From positions 3,410,001 through 3,474,000 of the forward strand of contig CM059622.1 of assembly GCA_030435675.1 (NCBI GenBank): DNA of 64,000 nucleotides. Direction: 5' to 3'. The translations under genes and the position numbers were made by a program. The notes beneath the pieces were generated by a model. It worked only from the letters and a program-made list of their open reading frames with translations, made no database searches and had not been told where the DNA came from. This DNA is from Steinernema hermaphroditum. Its lineage: Eukaryota > Nematoda > Chromadorea > Rhabditida > Steinernematidae. How positions within the stretch are numbered: the stretch's first letter is position 1; every line of letters begins with the position of its first letter. Below, one piece after another: positions 32,474 to 42,124 of this stretch.

Positions 32474-34587
32474 ATGTTCGAGCTCCTCTATCCCGACTTC
32501 ATGCCCACGTTTCTCTCCTACGATCACTATCTCGGCTGCGCGATTGGGATCGTCCTGAACACGGTTGTCGTGACGGGACTCAGTCTGAAAAGGTCGAAAC
32601 GACTGGGTGACTACCGGTGGTTTGTCGTGGCCCATACGGTAAACGACCTGATCTCAGCCATCACGATGGGACTTCTACAACTGGTGAGCATCCTTGGATG
32701 GTGCAGGGTTAACGTACCCGTTCAGTGCTTTGACTTCGATGGTACCCTGGTCATGATCGTAAACGGTCCGTTTACGAGTCTGTCAAAGATGGTAGGGAAA
32801 GGCTGCTTTATGGTGTTCGCCACTGGATTCCTCTTGAACATTTCACTTCTGGCTCTGACTTTCATTCATCGATATCTTCAGATTTGCAAGTAGGACGAGA
32901 AAAACGTCGTAGATGTCATCAAAAACCCTGTTTCAGGAAGCACCACCTCTACAAATTCTCAAGTCCTGGATACGTTACTCTAATGCTGTTTATTATTATT
33001 TTCCCTATTATACTTCTGGACATGGCCATGATCTATGCCTACACGTTCTCCTATGACTTTAGCATAACAGCCTCTGGGGAGATGTATGCCGTTCGAGCGC
33101 TGTATGTGGAGGACATTGTAAGTTTTCTAGTGATATCTATCTGAAAGCACTTTCCGCTGATGCCCATGTCCACCTGGCTAAGAAAATTTTCATTTAAAGA
33201 CTGTCAACGATCGGTTTCGCATCAGCAGAACAAGGCCAATGGCCGGGGCGTCCTGAAAACTCATAAATTATTTATGCGTAGAGTGACGTTAACCTCCTTC
33301 TTCTCAATTCATAAAATCAGAAAATTGTGCCAAACAATCTTAAAGGTACAAACCGGCTACAAGCAGCAGTGCAGAAAGTGTCAAAAGAGTCCACTTAAAT
33401 CTATTATGAATTAATGAGGTTCAAGAGTGTGTCAAAGCGGTAAACATATAAATCTTTGAGATTTTACACCCACATAACACTACAATTAATACTGTAATAC
33501 AATTTTTCAATTTCTTTGGGGAAAGAAGGCTTCTTCACATTTTCTTCTTACAATAGTGCGTTTGGACCTGACCAGAGATTCCAACTGAGCCGCAGCCACC
33601 GAGCCAAACCGGAGCCAGCTCGGATTGAGAAACGGAATCGGAGCCGGAATTTCATTGCATCTCTGCTCCTGACAGTAAACGTGACCCGTTTTCCATTCAC
33701 CAACCTAGAACTGGATCTCTTCGGCTTTTTTCATCGCTTCGACGAGTTTTACCGATGTGTTCGCGGCTACCCTCTAGTCAGAGAACCCTAATTTCGCAAC
33801 ATGTGTGGAAGCAGCCGTAAAAAAAGTGTGGAGAGAATCGACTTAAATCTATTATGACTTAATGAGGCGTAAGAGTGTGCCTAGTGTCGAAGTGGTAAAC
33901 AAATAAATCTTTGAGACTTTACACCTGCACACTATAACACACTGAAATACATTTTTGGCCAGGTAATTTATTAGACGATAGAAAGCTCCGTTTAGTCTTC
34001 TTTGCGCAGCGACAGTGATTATTTGGCAATTTATGTGGCGATAGTTGATTTTCCCGTATCTTCGAGTCTTGCACGACACCTATCCCACTCCAGTCATCAA
34101 AAATCCCATAATAAAGATAGATTTTCTTAGATGTCGCCAGCCTTCCTGATCACCTCTGCGCTGTTCCTCAGTCTAACGACGGCCTCCTACGTCATTGTGT
34201 TCATGTGCTGCAAGAAGATCCTCGGCTTCCTCAAAGAGGCCACCAGCTCGATGACTGAGAAGACGAAGAAGCAGCAGAGGATGCTCACCTACGTGCTCAT
34301 GCTCCAGTCGATAACGCCAGTGTTCACTTCGAGTCTCCCGGCCGTTGGAATGATCATCGGCATTCTGGTCCAATTCAGAGGTGCGCTCTAAGGTTCGGTC
34401 ACGATATGAGATTGCTGATTTAGCCGTCCGCTGGATAACCTGGACTCTGACGGCCACTTTTGTATGGCTACCGGCCATCAACGCCGTCATCTCGCTCGCT
34501 TTCATCGCCCCTCTCCGATCGATGTTCCAGAAACAAGATCACAAGGTTTCTTTCAAAGTTGTCAGCTTGATGAGTTACAAAAAGTAG
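32474..34587 (+). CDS. Chemoreceptor 7TM GPCR, subfamily A, gene 3
   Basis: Exons 32474-32683, 32726-32889, 32937-33117, 34131-34380, 34424-34587; phases 0, 2, 0, 1; 322 residues. It begins MFELLYPDFMPTFLSYDHYL. TM3 ends LTFIHRYLQICK. Exon 3 holds AYTFSYDFSI and YAVRALYVED, the third loop SMTEKTKKQQRM, then LMLQSITPVFTSSLPAVGM and TFVWLPAINAVISLAFIAPLRS. It is very close to the gene at 25189, so the two are a local duplication. TTTCAGG directly precedes the ATG. The third intron (1.0 kb) contains a direct-repeat pair and a GAGCC MITE. A membrane chemoreceptor is inferred from the family. Confidence 0.87.
33391..33505 (+). repeat. Direct repeat in receptor intron, copy 1
   Basis: CTTAAATCTATTATGA[A/C]TTAATGAGG… through AAATCTTTGAGA[T/C]TTTACACC recurs at 33842-33955; a GAGCC MITE lies between the two copies. 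Confidence 0.6.
33573..33665. repeat. GAGCC MITE, diverged copy
   Basis: Same termini as 4917-5067 (CAGAGAT[G/T]CC[G/A]ACT … GCATCTCTG) and a degenerate GAGCC-rich interior. Confidence 0.5.
33842..33955 (+). repeat. Direct repeat in receptor intron, copy 2
   Basis: Second copy of the unit at 33391-33505, about 85% similar by eye. Confidence 0.6.
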
Positions 34588-34814
34588 TTGGATATGCATA
34601 ATAAATATGTCTATATAAACTTTGAAATGTGGATGAACATCTTCAGCGTTCTTTGTGTTGAAATAACAAAGTTACAGTTACGATCTAGGATGTCATTCAG
34701 CTTGCTCGTCTTAAGAGATCAAATTACAAAGAACAAGAATAACTGAATTTATGTTACAGCTAAGCACGGTACATAACCGCATCCTTGAAGATCACGACGT
34801 TGCTAAGGTCGAAC

Positions 34815-35213
34815 CTAAAGCAAGAAAGCGAGGAGCAAAACGAAAGTGCCCATGGCAAATAGCGCAGAAGCCTCTGGAGAAGAGTTGCAAAAATCGGTGT
34901 CGCAGCAAGTTTTAGCGGACGGCGACGAATCGGCTAGAACAGCACCGAACATTCCAAACTCTCCGATACATCCCGGAAGGCTGCAACCGAATTTGTATTC
35001 CTTATGATCTCCTAAAAAGCAATAAATACTACATAACGGTTTAAAAGATAAATCACCTTTGTTGTACGTAAAGTGATAGCATTGCGTTGCAACAAGGCAC
35101 TCTTCTTCCGCAGATTCCTTCTTTCCGTTGCTACTTTTACCAACGTAGCACTTGAGGCCGTAGGTAACGCAGAACATCGTTCCGATCAACACGACGAAGA
35201 GAGGAGCACGCAT
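34815..35213 (-). CDS. Ly6/uPAR-like GPI-anchored small protein 1
   Basis: Exons 35213-35057 and 35011-34815, with a 45-nt intron (GTGATT…TTTTTAG, phase 1) that happens to keep the frame open; 117 residues. A signal peptide (MRAPLFVVLIGTMFCVTYG) is followed by cysteine-rich LKCYVGK…, then CSLPGC, the closing CCDTDFCNSS of three-finger Ly6 domains, and a hydrophobic tail (ALFAMGTFVLLLAFLL) typical of GPI attachment. An in-frame ATG seven codons upstream is possible. The next two genes on the same strand have the same layout and intron position. Function is unknown; the family acts outside the cell. Confidence 0.8.
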   Translation of the reverse strand: MRAPLFVVLIGTMFCVTYGLKCYVGKSSNGKKESAEEECLVATQCYHFTYNKGDLSFKPLCSIYCFLGDHKEYKFGCSLPGCIGEFGMFGAVLADSSPSAKTCCDTDFCNSSPEASALFAMGTFVLLLAFLL

Positions 35214-35450
35214 CCTCTTTGCAGGGAACCGCACGCTAAGGAGTCGACCGCTTCGCTTGCCAGACTCCGCAAAACAAAGATCGGGACTGTCGAATGGCCC
35301 GGGACAAATGTAGACAAAAACTGGCAGAATTTGCAGAATGTCACGTAAACTTCAGAATGTCATGGAAATGCAAGATCCCCAGTCTCTTTGAGCAATATAC
35401 ATACGAATTTATATCGCCTTATGCTACAATCGCGGCAGCTACAGCTGAAT

Positions 35451-35883
35451 TCAGATGGAGACCACCAACAGCAATACTGTCAGCAGGGCGAAAACGTCGA
35501 CGGCGAAGAGCGAGGAAGGCATCGGGGAAGAGTTGCATAAATTGGTGTCACAACACGCTTCGCTGTACACCATTTTCTTGTCTTCATCCGTCATTGACCA
35601 TCCCTTTCCATTTCTAACCTGCTTGCAGTTACTACTCGTACCGCAACCAAATTGCGTAAAGCTAGTGTTTCCTTCTGAAACAAGTAGATTTCCCACAATT
35701 TTCGAAAGTCTTACCGATAACAGTAACATCAGTGTGAAAGCAGAAATCTGCGCAATGAAGTTCCGTCTTCGTGTAAGTAATATTCATGCCTTCTACAACA
35801 CCTTCTGAACCGTTGAAGCATTTGATCCCTTGAATGGCGTAGAAGATCGCACTGAGCAAGGCGATGAAGAGTGCAGCGCGCAT
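35451..35883 (-). CDS. Ly6/uPAR-like GPI-anchored small protein 2
   Basis: Exons 35883-35715 and 35674-35451, 40-nt intron (GTAAGA…TTTCAG, phase 1), 130 residues. The signal peptide is MRAALFIALLSAIFYAIQG; the mature part starts IKCFNG, then HCADFC, FGCGTSSNC, the ACCDTNLCNSS closing motif, and a C-terminal hydrophobic stretch (LFAVDVFALLTVLLLVV). Spacing and intron phase match its neighbours, so the three form a tandem family. Upstream frames extending past the chosen Met lack support. Confidence 0.8.
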
Positions 35884-36240
35884 CGTCCAAAGGAGTCTTG
35901 AGAACTGGAGCCGAAGAGGAACGGCCGGATGCGGAGGAATCGACCGCCTCGCTAGCGAGAAGACACAACAAAGAGATCGGACATTCCATCGACATTTTGT
36001 CTGCAAAATGAGCGCGTTAGATCAGACCCTGTACTTGGCCTTGCCAGAGTCTTGTTCGCCCTGAAGCTATGACCATCAACGTTGTCCTAAACAACTCAAG
36101 GGAATTACACAATGAGCAAATTTCATTCGATAGTATGAACACTGAGAAAGAGCTTCACTGATAAGTGTACGCAATTTATACAGCAAATATGTATAGACAT
36201 GCGTGCGAACACGGAAGAGTGAGAAGCCGTTGATTGCAAC

Positions 36241-36684
36241 TCAGGGAGAGAATGCAGCCAGTAGAACGGCGGCACCAACGGCGAAGAATGAAGCCGTTGA
36301 AGAAGAATTGCAGAGGTCGGTGTCGCAACACATAGAATATTTATGGACCATCTTGCCACCTCTCATAAACCATTCGTCGTACTCGCTGTTCTGCTTACAC
36401 TGATGTGCGCAACCAAAATCTTCACGGTCGTCTTCTGAAATTAACATTTATAATCAGAGGCCAGTTGACGCTGAAAACTGACCGATTTCATACCTGCAGA
36501 ACTGTTGATGATCGCAGATCATTTCTTTATGCACAGTAAAGCCGTCACGCTTCTGTCCTTCGTAACATCTTCGCCTCTTGTCAGTCCACTCCACCCTGAA
36601 GAAAGGTTTGGCTGCATCCGCATTGGGACAGTAGGCAACGCAGAAGATCACTCCCACCACGGTTGCGAGAAGAGCAATACGCAT
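36241..36684 (-). CDS. Ly6/uPAR-like GPI-anchored small protein 3
   Basis: Exons 36684-36483 and 36434-36241, 131 residues. The signal peptide is MRIALLATVVGVIFCVAYC; the body contains RRRCYEG, MICDHQQFC, FGCAHQC, and the closing MCCDTDLCNSS, then a hydrophobic tail. The donor chosen, ATCG|GTCAGT, is weak, but it gives the same phase-1 position as the two sister genes; a nearby GTATGA donor would bring a stop into frame. The mature N terminus differs from its sisters in having extra residues before the first motif cysteine. Confidence 0.75.
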
Positions 36685-36949
36685 TGACGGAAGAAGCCTC
36701 GTGGGAAAGGAGCTGGTAAGGAACGGAAGTTCGCCGAGGGGTCGACCGCTTCACACAACCATCCACTACAAGCAGAATGGGTACACACCGGCTACTAGGC
36801 TACTGCATTCCGGTGACCCCCGGACGAGACGAGACAATAAGCTCTAATCGGTAAAAGTCACAAAAGTTACAACATCCAGAAGCAAAGCAGATAAAGCCAC
36901 ATTTTATTGCTTCTTAACCGCAATCGAGAAATTCGAGGTTCTGTCGAAA

Positions 36950-37228
36950 TCAGAACCATTTCCTGTTGAATGCAGCCGATGGCTTTGGATCCACGAACGG
37001 CACACTCGAGTTGGTCGTCATCTCTTCCTCTTTGAACTCTCCACGTTGGGCAGACGCCGCCAGAAGGACCTATAAGAGAGAAGAATACAAATGAAACTAA
37101 GCAAGAATGCAACCAACCTGGTCGGAATCAAGTACCGCCGACGGGATAGGAGAAGCATGGAGTTTCGTTGCCGAGTGTTGCTCGAGAGCATCCGAAGCGT
37201 TTCGCGAAGTCGAACTGACGCTACCCAT
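36950..37228 (-). CDS. 76-residue protein, unrecognised
   Basis: Exons 37228-37118 and 37069-36950 with a 48-nt intron (GTTGGT…CTTATAG, phase 0). The product begins MGSVSSTSRNASDALEQHSA and ends FVDPKPSAAFNRKWF; an AATAAA lies about 25 bases after the stop. It has no signal peptide or membrane segment. Each exon alone is under 40 codons. A polar protein with a conserved-looking C terminus would suit a small intracellular adaptor, but I cannot name it. It diverges from the + strand gene at 37381 with about 150 bp between starts, so a shared promoter is possible. Confidence 0.55.
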
Positions 37229-37380
37229 GGCGAAACGAAACGACCGACCAATAAAAGGGATCTGGCCTCAATTGCTCACAACCTTGAGCGATCTCAAGCG
37301 AGACAGTCTGTCGGAGATCTGCAAACTCTCCGTTCTGGCCTCATTTTACCCATTTGTGAACGTTTCGATCGGTCGACCGA

Positions 37381-37815
37381 ATGCGCCTCTCGGTGTTGGC
37401 ACTCGTCCTACTCTATGGTAAGCACACTTTACTGATCATCGTTCTCAATCTGTCCCTTTAGGTACATTCGCTTCGACGACGTTAATGCACAACCCTGGAC
37501 AGTGCATTAAGCTCGGACTCGATTGTTTCAACAAAGCATTGCTAAGAAAAACTCAATGCACGTAAGTTTAGCGCTCTTCTTCCAAATAGTAAACCCTTCG
37601 ATTTCAGGAAAGACGTAATGGACTGTGTAATGGATCTAGAATGCACCGACTTCTACAGCCGAGGCGATAACTGCATGCATCTGTATGCTGGCTGCACGAC
37701 CGGTCGTCTGGCGCTCGAGTACTTCTGCGAGAAGAAGCGAAATGCCGATGTCAGCATCAGCTTATTCAGTGTGGCACTGATTGTCAGCTCAATTGTGCTG
37801 GTTTGGAATTCGTAA
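37381..37815 (+). CDS. Secreted/GPI-anchored cysteine-rich protein
   Basis: Exons 37381-37417, 37462-37561 and 37608-37815 (phases 1 and 2), 114 residues. A signal peptide (MRLSVLALVLLYGTFAST) is encoded across the first intron. The body has cysteines in QCIKLGLDCF, QCTKDVMDC, LECTDF, DNCMHLYAGC and EYFC, then a C-terminal hydrophobic stretch (SLFSVALIVSSIVLVW) suggesting a GPI anchor or single membrane anchor. The closing CC--D--CN motif of its minus-strand neighbours is absent, so it is probably not a simple Ly6 member. Confidence 0.75.
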
Positions 37816-37914
37816 ATTATTGTATTTTTAATTGTGCTAATAATTAATTTTGATCACAAAAAACCTGCCAGTGGTGATATAAAGTAACCGCAGTCCAAAG
37901 AATCTGGTCAAAAA

Positions 37915-38244
37915 TTACAAAAATAACGGCTCAAAATATTGCTCACGAACATTGTAAATACACGCCACAAAGAGGTCAAAGCACAAAAGTGCTTCATCAA
38001 TACGATCACAGGATTGCAACCATTCCTGCAGCGGAAACATCACCAACAAATTAGCCTCCTCCGTCCAGACAGAAACAGTCGCGCCAGAAAAGGACAACTC
38101 GCTCGCCAGCGCGCCATTTATGAAAATCGTCACCTCAGGACCGGTGGAGTCGGGGCTCACGCGATGCTCCGAGTGATCTGTCTTTTCCACACGACGAACC
38201 AACAAGTAGGCGGCCGTTTCATGTTCAGGATGTAGCGCGTACAT
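37915..38244 (-). CDS. 109-residue ORF overlapping the next gene
   Basis: A single open frame with protein-like codon use (…EVTIFINGALASELSFSGAT…, …DEALLCFDLFVACIYN…). Its ATG lies 10 bases from the second exon of the + strand gene, and it overlaps the proposed first exon of that gene on the opposite strand. No family recognised. Either this is a separate head-to-head gene and the + strand first exon is wrong, or the reverse. Confidence 0.4.
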   Translation of the reverse strand: MYALHPEHETAAYLLVRRVEKTDHSEHRVSPDSTGPEVTIFINGALASELSFSGATVSVWTEEANLLVMFPLQEWLQSCDRIDEALLCFDLFVACIYNVREQYFEPLFL

Positions 38245-40900
38245 TCCGTTTCAGGGCATTCAGTACATCGTCCGCTCGCGACCCGAACGCTGGGTGGACA
38301 CAAGCTCCGATGCTCTGCAAACGGAGTACTTCTACACGATTGGCGTGGAGCGGCTGACGACACGCTCCATTGAATCGACGATCCGCAGTCGCTTGCTGAA
38401 AGGGAAGACCCCGTTCAGCGTTAAAGGAGTCGTGCGCCACGCAATCGCAAATCCTTTCGATGGTAGGCGCTTTTACCGGACATATTTCGTCGGTATTCAG
38501 GTCTGTGCAAAGCTTATTTCGTAGAACATTCAATGTTAATTTAAGGTTCCTGACGCTTCGTTCCGTTTCCGACTTCTTCACAACGAGAAGTATGAGTGGA
38601 CGTCGTCAAAGGATCTACTTGCACAGGTGGCGCGTGGAAAGATTTCAACGAATGTGGCCGATGCCGTGAAAATGTCCGAAGAAGGAACCTACATCCCAAT
38701 GGCCGAAATCTATGACGCCGAAATGAACGTGCAGGATGTGGTGAAGGTCTACGAGAACCTGTTCACCGACAATCAACGTTTTCTACTCAAAGAGGCAAGC
38801 TTCGGAGTGCGGCAGATGGAACGCATCTACAGGATTTACCTAGAGATCGTCTGGCCAAATAGTTTGATGAATTTCGACGATTTCGAGAGGTTCTTTCGTA
38901 AGGTAATAATCCCGACACTGCTACAATATAATCACCGGATTGTAGCATGAAATGCGTATGGGTAGCGACTCAAAAAGCCTCTACCGAGCCTTCAACCTCT
39001 CCAAGGAAGATGGCATCAATTTCTTTGATTTTATTCTTGCGCTTGCTGCTATTCAGCCTGACACGCCTCATGGAAAAATTTCTGGAGATTTGCGAACGCG
39101 ATATATCTTCCGGTACATCGACGCTAACGATACAAAGAATGCATGAATTCCAGGTATTACTGTGCTGACTGCGAAAACAAATTCGCGCGTTTAACAAGGC
39201 ACGAAATCGAAGCGCTTCTGAGCGACATCATGAAAGCAAAGAAAAGCACCGTGCCGGTAAACAATCCGGATCTGGTGCACAAAGATCTCGATTTGAACAA
39301 ATTTGTCGCAAAAGTGGGTACGTTAAAGATTCGCGGAACGTCAAATCTGTTGAGGATGCGGAAGCCCATTCTCATCGACCTCAGTTCACCTGGAGAGTAA
39401 GTTACCACTGTTGTTCATAGGCGGTATCTGATATTCGACTATGTTCCAAAACCTGTAAAACACATTGTCAGCTTTTCAGAGAACAAAGGTTGCCGAGAAC
39501 TCCTCTTGAACCAGTAAGAAGAGATGAGAACGGCGCCATCTACCCCAATCAACTGTATCCACCGTCTAATCTTTTGTTAGGTGTAACTGAACCGAGAATG
39601 GTCGAACACGCAGTCACGCTCCTCAGCTCACTACGGTACTTTTGCAAAATGGCTGTTGATGCGAACGATCGAAAGAAGGCGTTCCATTGGGGGCGTATGA
39701 ACAAGAGAATTCTGATGAAGCAGTTCATTGACGTTTGCTCTGATGCAACTGCCATTCTGCAAGCAGAGGACCGCTGTCTGAAGGTGAACGACTTTGTTGA
39801 TATTGGTAACTTCTGAAATGTCATATTGCAGGTGAATGGAAACCTATGCATTTTCGGCGACCTTCATGGGAGATACGACGATTTACGCCAATTCGAGGCG
39901 AAGCTATGGCCCCTTGGATTCGAGTGCAGCGACCAAAAGTGTCTGTTCTTGGGGAATTATGCCTGTAAGGGACTGGTATACGTTCCGCTTTTGTTCTTTC
40001 TGTTATCTCGCTGATTTTCCAGTATGGGTTCGAAGTGGTCGCCTATCTTGCCGCTCTCAAAGTGCTACATCCAAACAAAATCTTTCTTCTTCGAGGTGCC
40101 TACGATACTAAGAAGATGCAGAATCAGTATGGATTTAGCGGGGTAGAATCGAAGAACCGTTTTCGTAAAGCTGAAAGCCATTTTAGGAACTAGCCGGTAA
40201 ATTCTCTTTCAATTCCAGCGAGGTCTTCGCTGCGGCCACGAAATTCTTTGATACGCTTCCTTTGGCCTGCATAGTCAACAAGAAGATCTTCTGTTGTCAT
40301 AGTGGAATTCCCCACCCGGCAGAGTACAAAGGTTCGAGACTGATGTGGCTATTTCCATGTGAACTATTTTCAGAGGCAAACCTTCTCGATGCAATGAACA
40401 GTCTTCCAAAAACGATCGATGGCGCGCAACTCGACTTTGGAAAATGTATCGGACTCCAGTTTCTCTTCAATGATCTGGTTTCGGAATCACACGTGAACGT
40501 TGATGAAGAAGTAGCGCTGTTCTTTCATAGTTTTTAGTTCTACTAAAGTACGGTATTTAGGGTTTTACCGTAGCACCAAACGGATCGGCGCACGCTTTCC
40601 TATTCAATGAGGCAGCACTTATGAGATGTTTGGGTTTAATGGGATGTACGCACATGGTTCGCGGAGGAACGGCATCACCAAATGGGGTCAGGATCCAGGT
40701 AATTGATCACGGGTGGCGACACACAGAAAACTAAAAGATTTCAGGCAAACTCCAGATTAATTACGATATATTCGGCGTCTCGGCTCTTACAGAACAAGAA
40801 CGAAGCCAGTTGTCTTATAGTGAAGGAAAACAAAGTCCGGATCTACACGCTAGGACGTTCTCCGCTAATCAAGACGGCAATTCCGGCGAAGACTCTTTGA
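38164..40900 (+). CDS. EF-hand-like / PP1-type pseudophosphatase
   Basis: Eleven exons: 38164-38205, 38255-38500, 38546-38902, 38946-39112, 39154-39396, 39480-39783, 39832-39975, 40023-40142, about 40223-40510, 40561-40698, 40745-40900. The N-terminal 200 residues are unrecognised. Next come EF-hand-like helices (AFNLSKEDGINFFDFILALA, TRYIFRYYCADCENKFARLT) whose loops lack most calcium ligands. A PP1-family domain follows: GDLHGR keeps the first metal motif and CCHSG is kept, but GDYVDRG has become GNYACKG, GNHE has become GAYDT, and the late RAH histidine is lost. Catalysis is therefore unlikely; a binding or regulatory role is inferred. The exon 8/9 join is uncertain: the only in-frame acceptor is a poor GCGAG, so a frameshift is possible. 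The first exon is weakly supported. Confidence 0.7.
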
Positions 40901-41137
40901 AGATGCGTACGGTTTTGTACAGAACTGACGGTGGTTTTCAGGCTGATTAGAAACTTGTGTTGTGCAAATATCATTCGAGTATTGAAAAAATCAAAACGAC
41001 GTTATTTATTTGACCAGTAGCTATGCAGCAAAATCGCACCTAGTGTGATTAAGGGTTGCGGTAGTTTGTAATCATTTCGAAATGGCGGCCAGGGCTACGG
41101 TAGCCGACCTTCATCGATTGACATCACTTCCATGTGA

Positions 41138-41147
41138 CCATATAAGG
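41138..41147 (+). promoter_or_regulatory. TATA-like / CArG-like box
   Basis: CCATATAAGG stands 55 bases before the ATG of the next gene. It fits both a TATA box and the CC(A/T)6GG consensus; position favours TATA. Confidence 0.45.
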
Positions 41148-41201
41148 GACATTTAGTCCAAGCATGTTCAGAAAAGTTCTCACAACCTCAACCACTCAAA
41201 C

Positions 41202-41795
41202 ATGTCTTTCAACAAAGGATTCAAGCTGACCGCCCAAGCGACGCTCCGCCTCAAAGTCTTCGGGGAGCATCTTCCCGAAGCTCCGAAGAAGTACATGAAG
41301 AAGCGCCCGGCTATCCTGGAAACTGAAACTACTGATCTCAATGTCCACAGCAACCCTGAAGTTCAACAAGTCGCCAAGAAGCTCATTAAGGGCATCGAGT
41401 CCTCTGGCAACCAGAAGTCCAACATGAAGCTCTTCGAGGAGCTCATGTCGCTCGAACTCGACGCCGCCACTCGGAAGACTCTTCATCTGAGGGAGCGCGT
41501 CTCCCAATGGCGCCTCCACGGCCGCATTCCAAAGAACGTCGCCTTCGACTTCCACCAGAAACACTCTGGCTTTTCGAAGCAGCGATGGGCGATGCTGACG
41601 ACACCCAAGAAGGCAGTCCCATTGCCTAAGGTCGCCAAGAAGAAGACCTCTTCCATCGAGAAGGCCCCCCGTAAGCCCTCCACGAAGAAATCTCGCCAGG
41701 AGATGCTCATCGAGGAGCTCGCCGACGCAGAGAAGAAGGCGACCACCTCGAAACCCTCGCCGAAGATCATCTTCATCGATCTCGTCGATCTCTGA
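41202..41795 (+). CDS. Lysine-rich 197-residue protein, unrecognised
   Basis: A single-exon frame with strongly biased, C-ending codons, unlike the surrounding AT-rich DNA, and a TATA-like box upstream. The sequence is basic in the middle (PKKYMKKRP, PKVAKKKTSS, APRKPSTKKSRQ) and ends in a hydrophobic/acidic IIFIDLVDL. No signal peptide or membrane segment. Codon bias suggests high expression. The basic patches could bind nucleic acid, but this is only a guess; no family is recognised. Lack of introns is unusual for this window and could also mean a retrocopy. Confidence 0.65.
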   Translation: MSFNKGFKLTAQATLRLKVFGEHLPEAPKKYMKKRPAILETETTDLNVHSNPEVQQVAKKLIKGIESSGNQKSNMKLFEELMSLELDAATRKTLHLRERVSQWRLHGRIPKNVAFDFHQKHSGFSKQRWAMLTTPKKAVPLPKVAKKKTSSIEKAPRKPSTKKSRQEMLIEELADAEKKATTSKPSPKIIFIDLVDL

Positions 41796-42124
41796 GCAGA
41801 CGAAACTTTGATTTACTATTTGAATTGTATTAAAAGTGTCCATAAAAAATAATGAAAAATTGAAATCATTCGTTGTGTCACTCTGCCTCGGCATTCTGAT
41901 CTTCCCACTCTAAACCTGCAACATCTGGTTCAACAAAGTTCCTACCGACGCTAACATCAATTATTTTCTGGCGCCGACAAGCCAATGTGCCCAACAGTGA
42001 CTCATGGGTAATTTGTATTCAACGAGGACAATGCGGGAAAAATTTATTTATTTATTTATTTGATTTATACATTGATCTCTTAAAGTGTATAGCTCGGACA
42101 AACCAACGAGTTAAGGTAATCAGG

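Noticed and set aside
36435..36493. GTATGA donor in the third Ly6-like gene
   Set aside because: It would bring a stop into frame in exon 2; the GTCAGT site 12 bases further keeps the phase used by both sister genes.
41138..41147. CCATATAAGG as a functional serum response element
   Set aside because: Its distance from the ATG is explained as well by a TATA box; no second site supports an SRF role.
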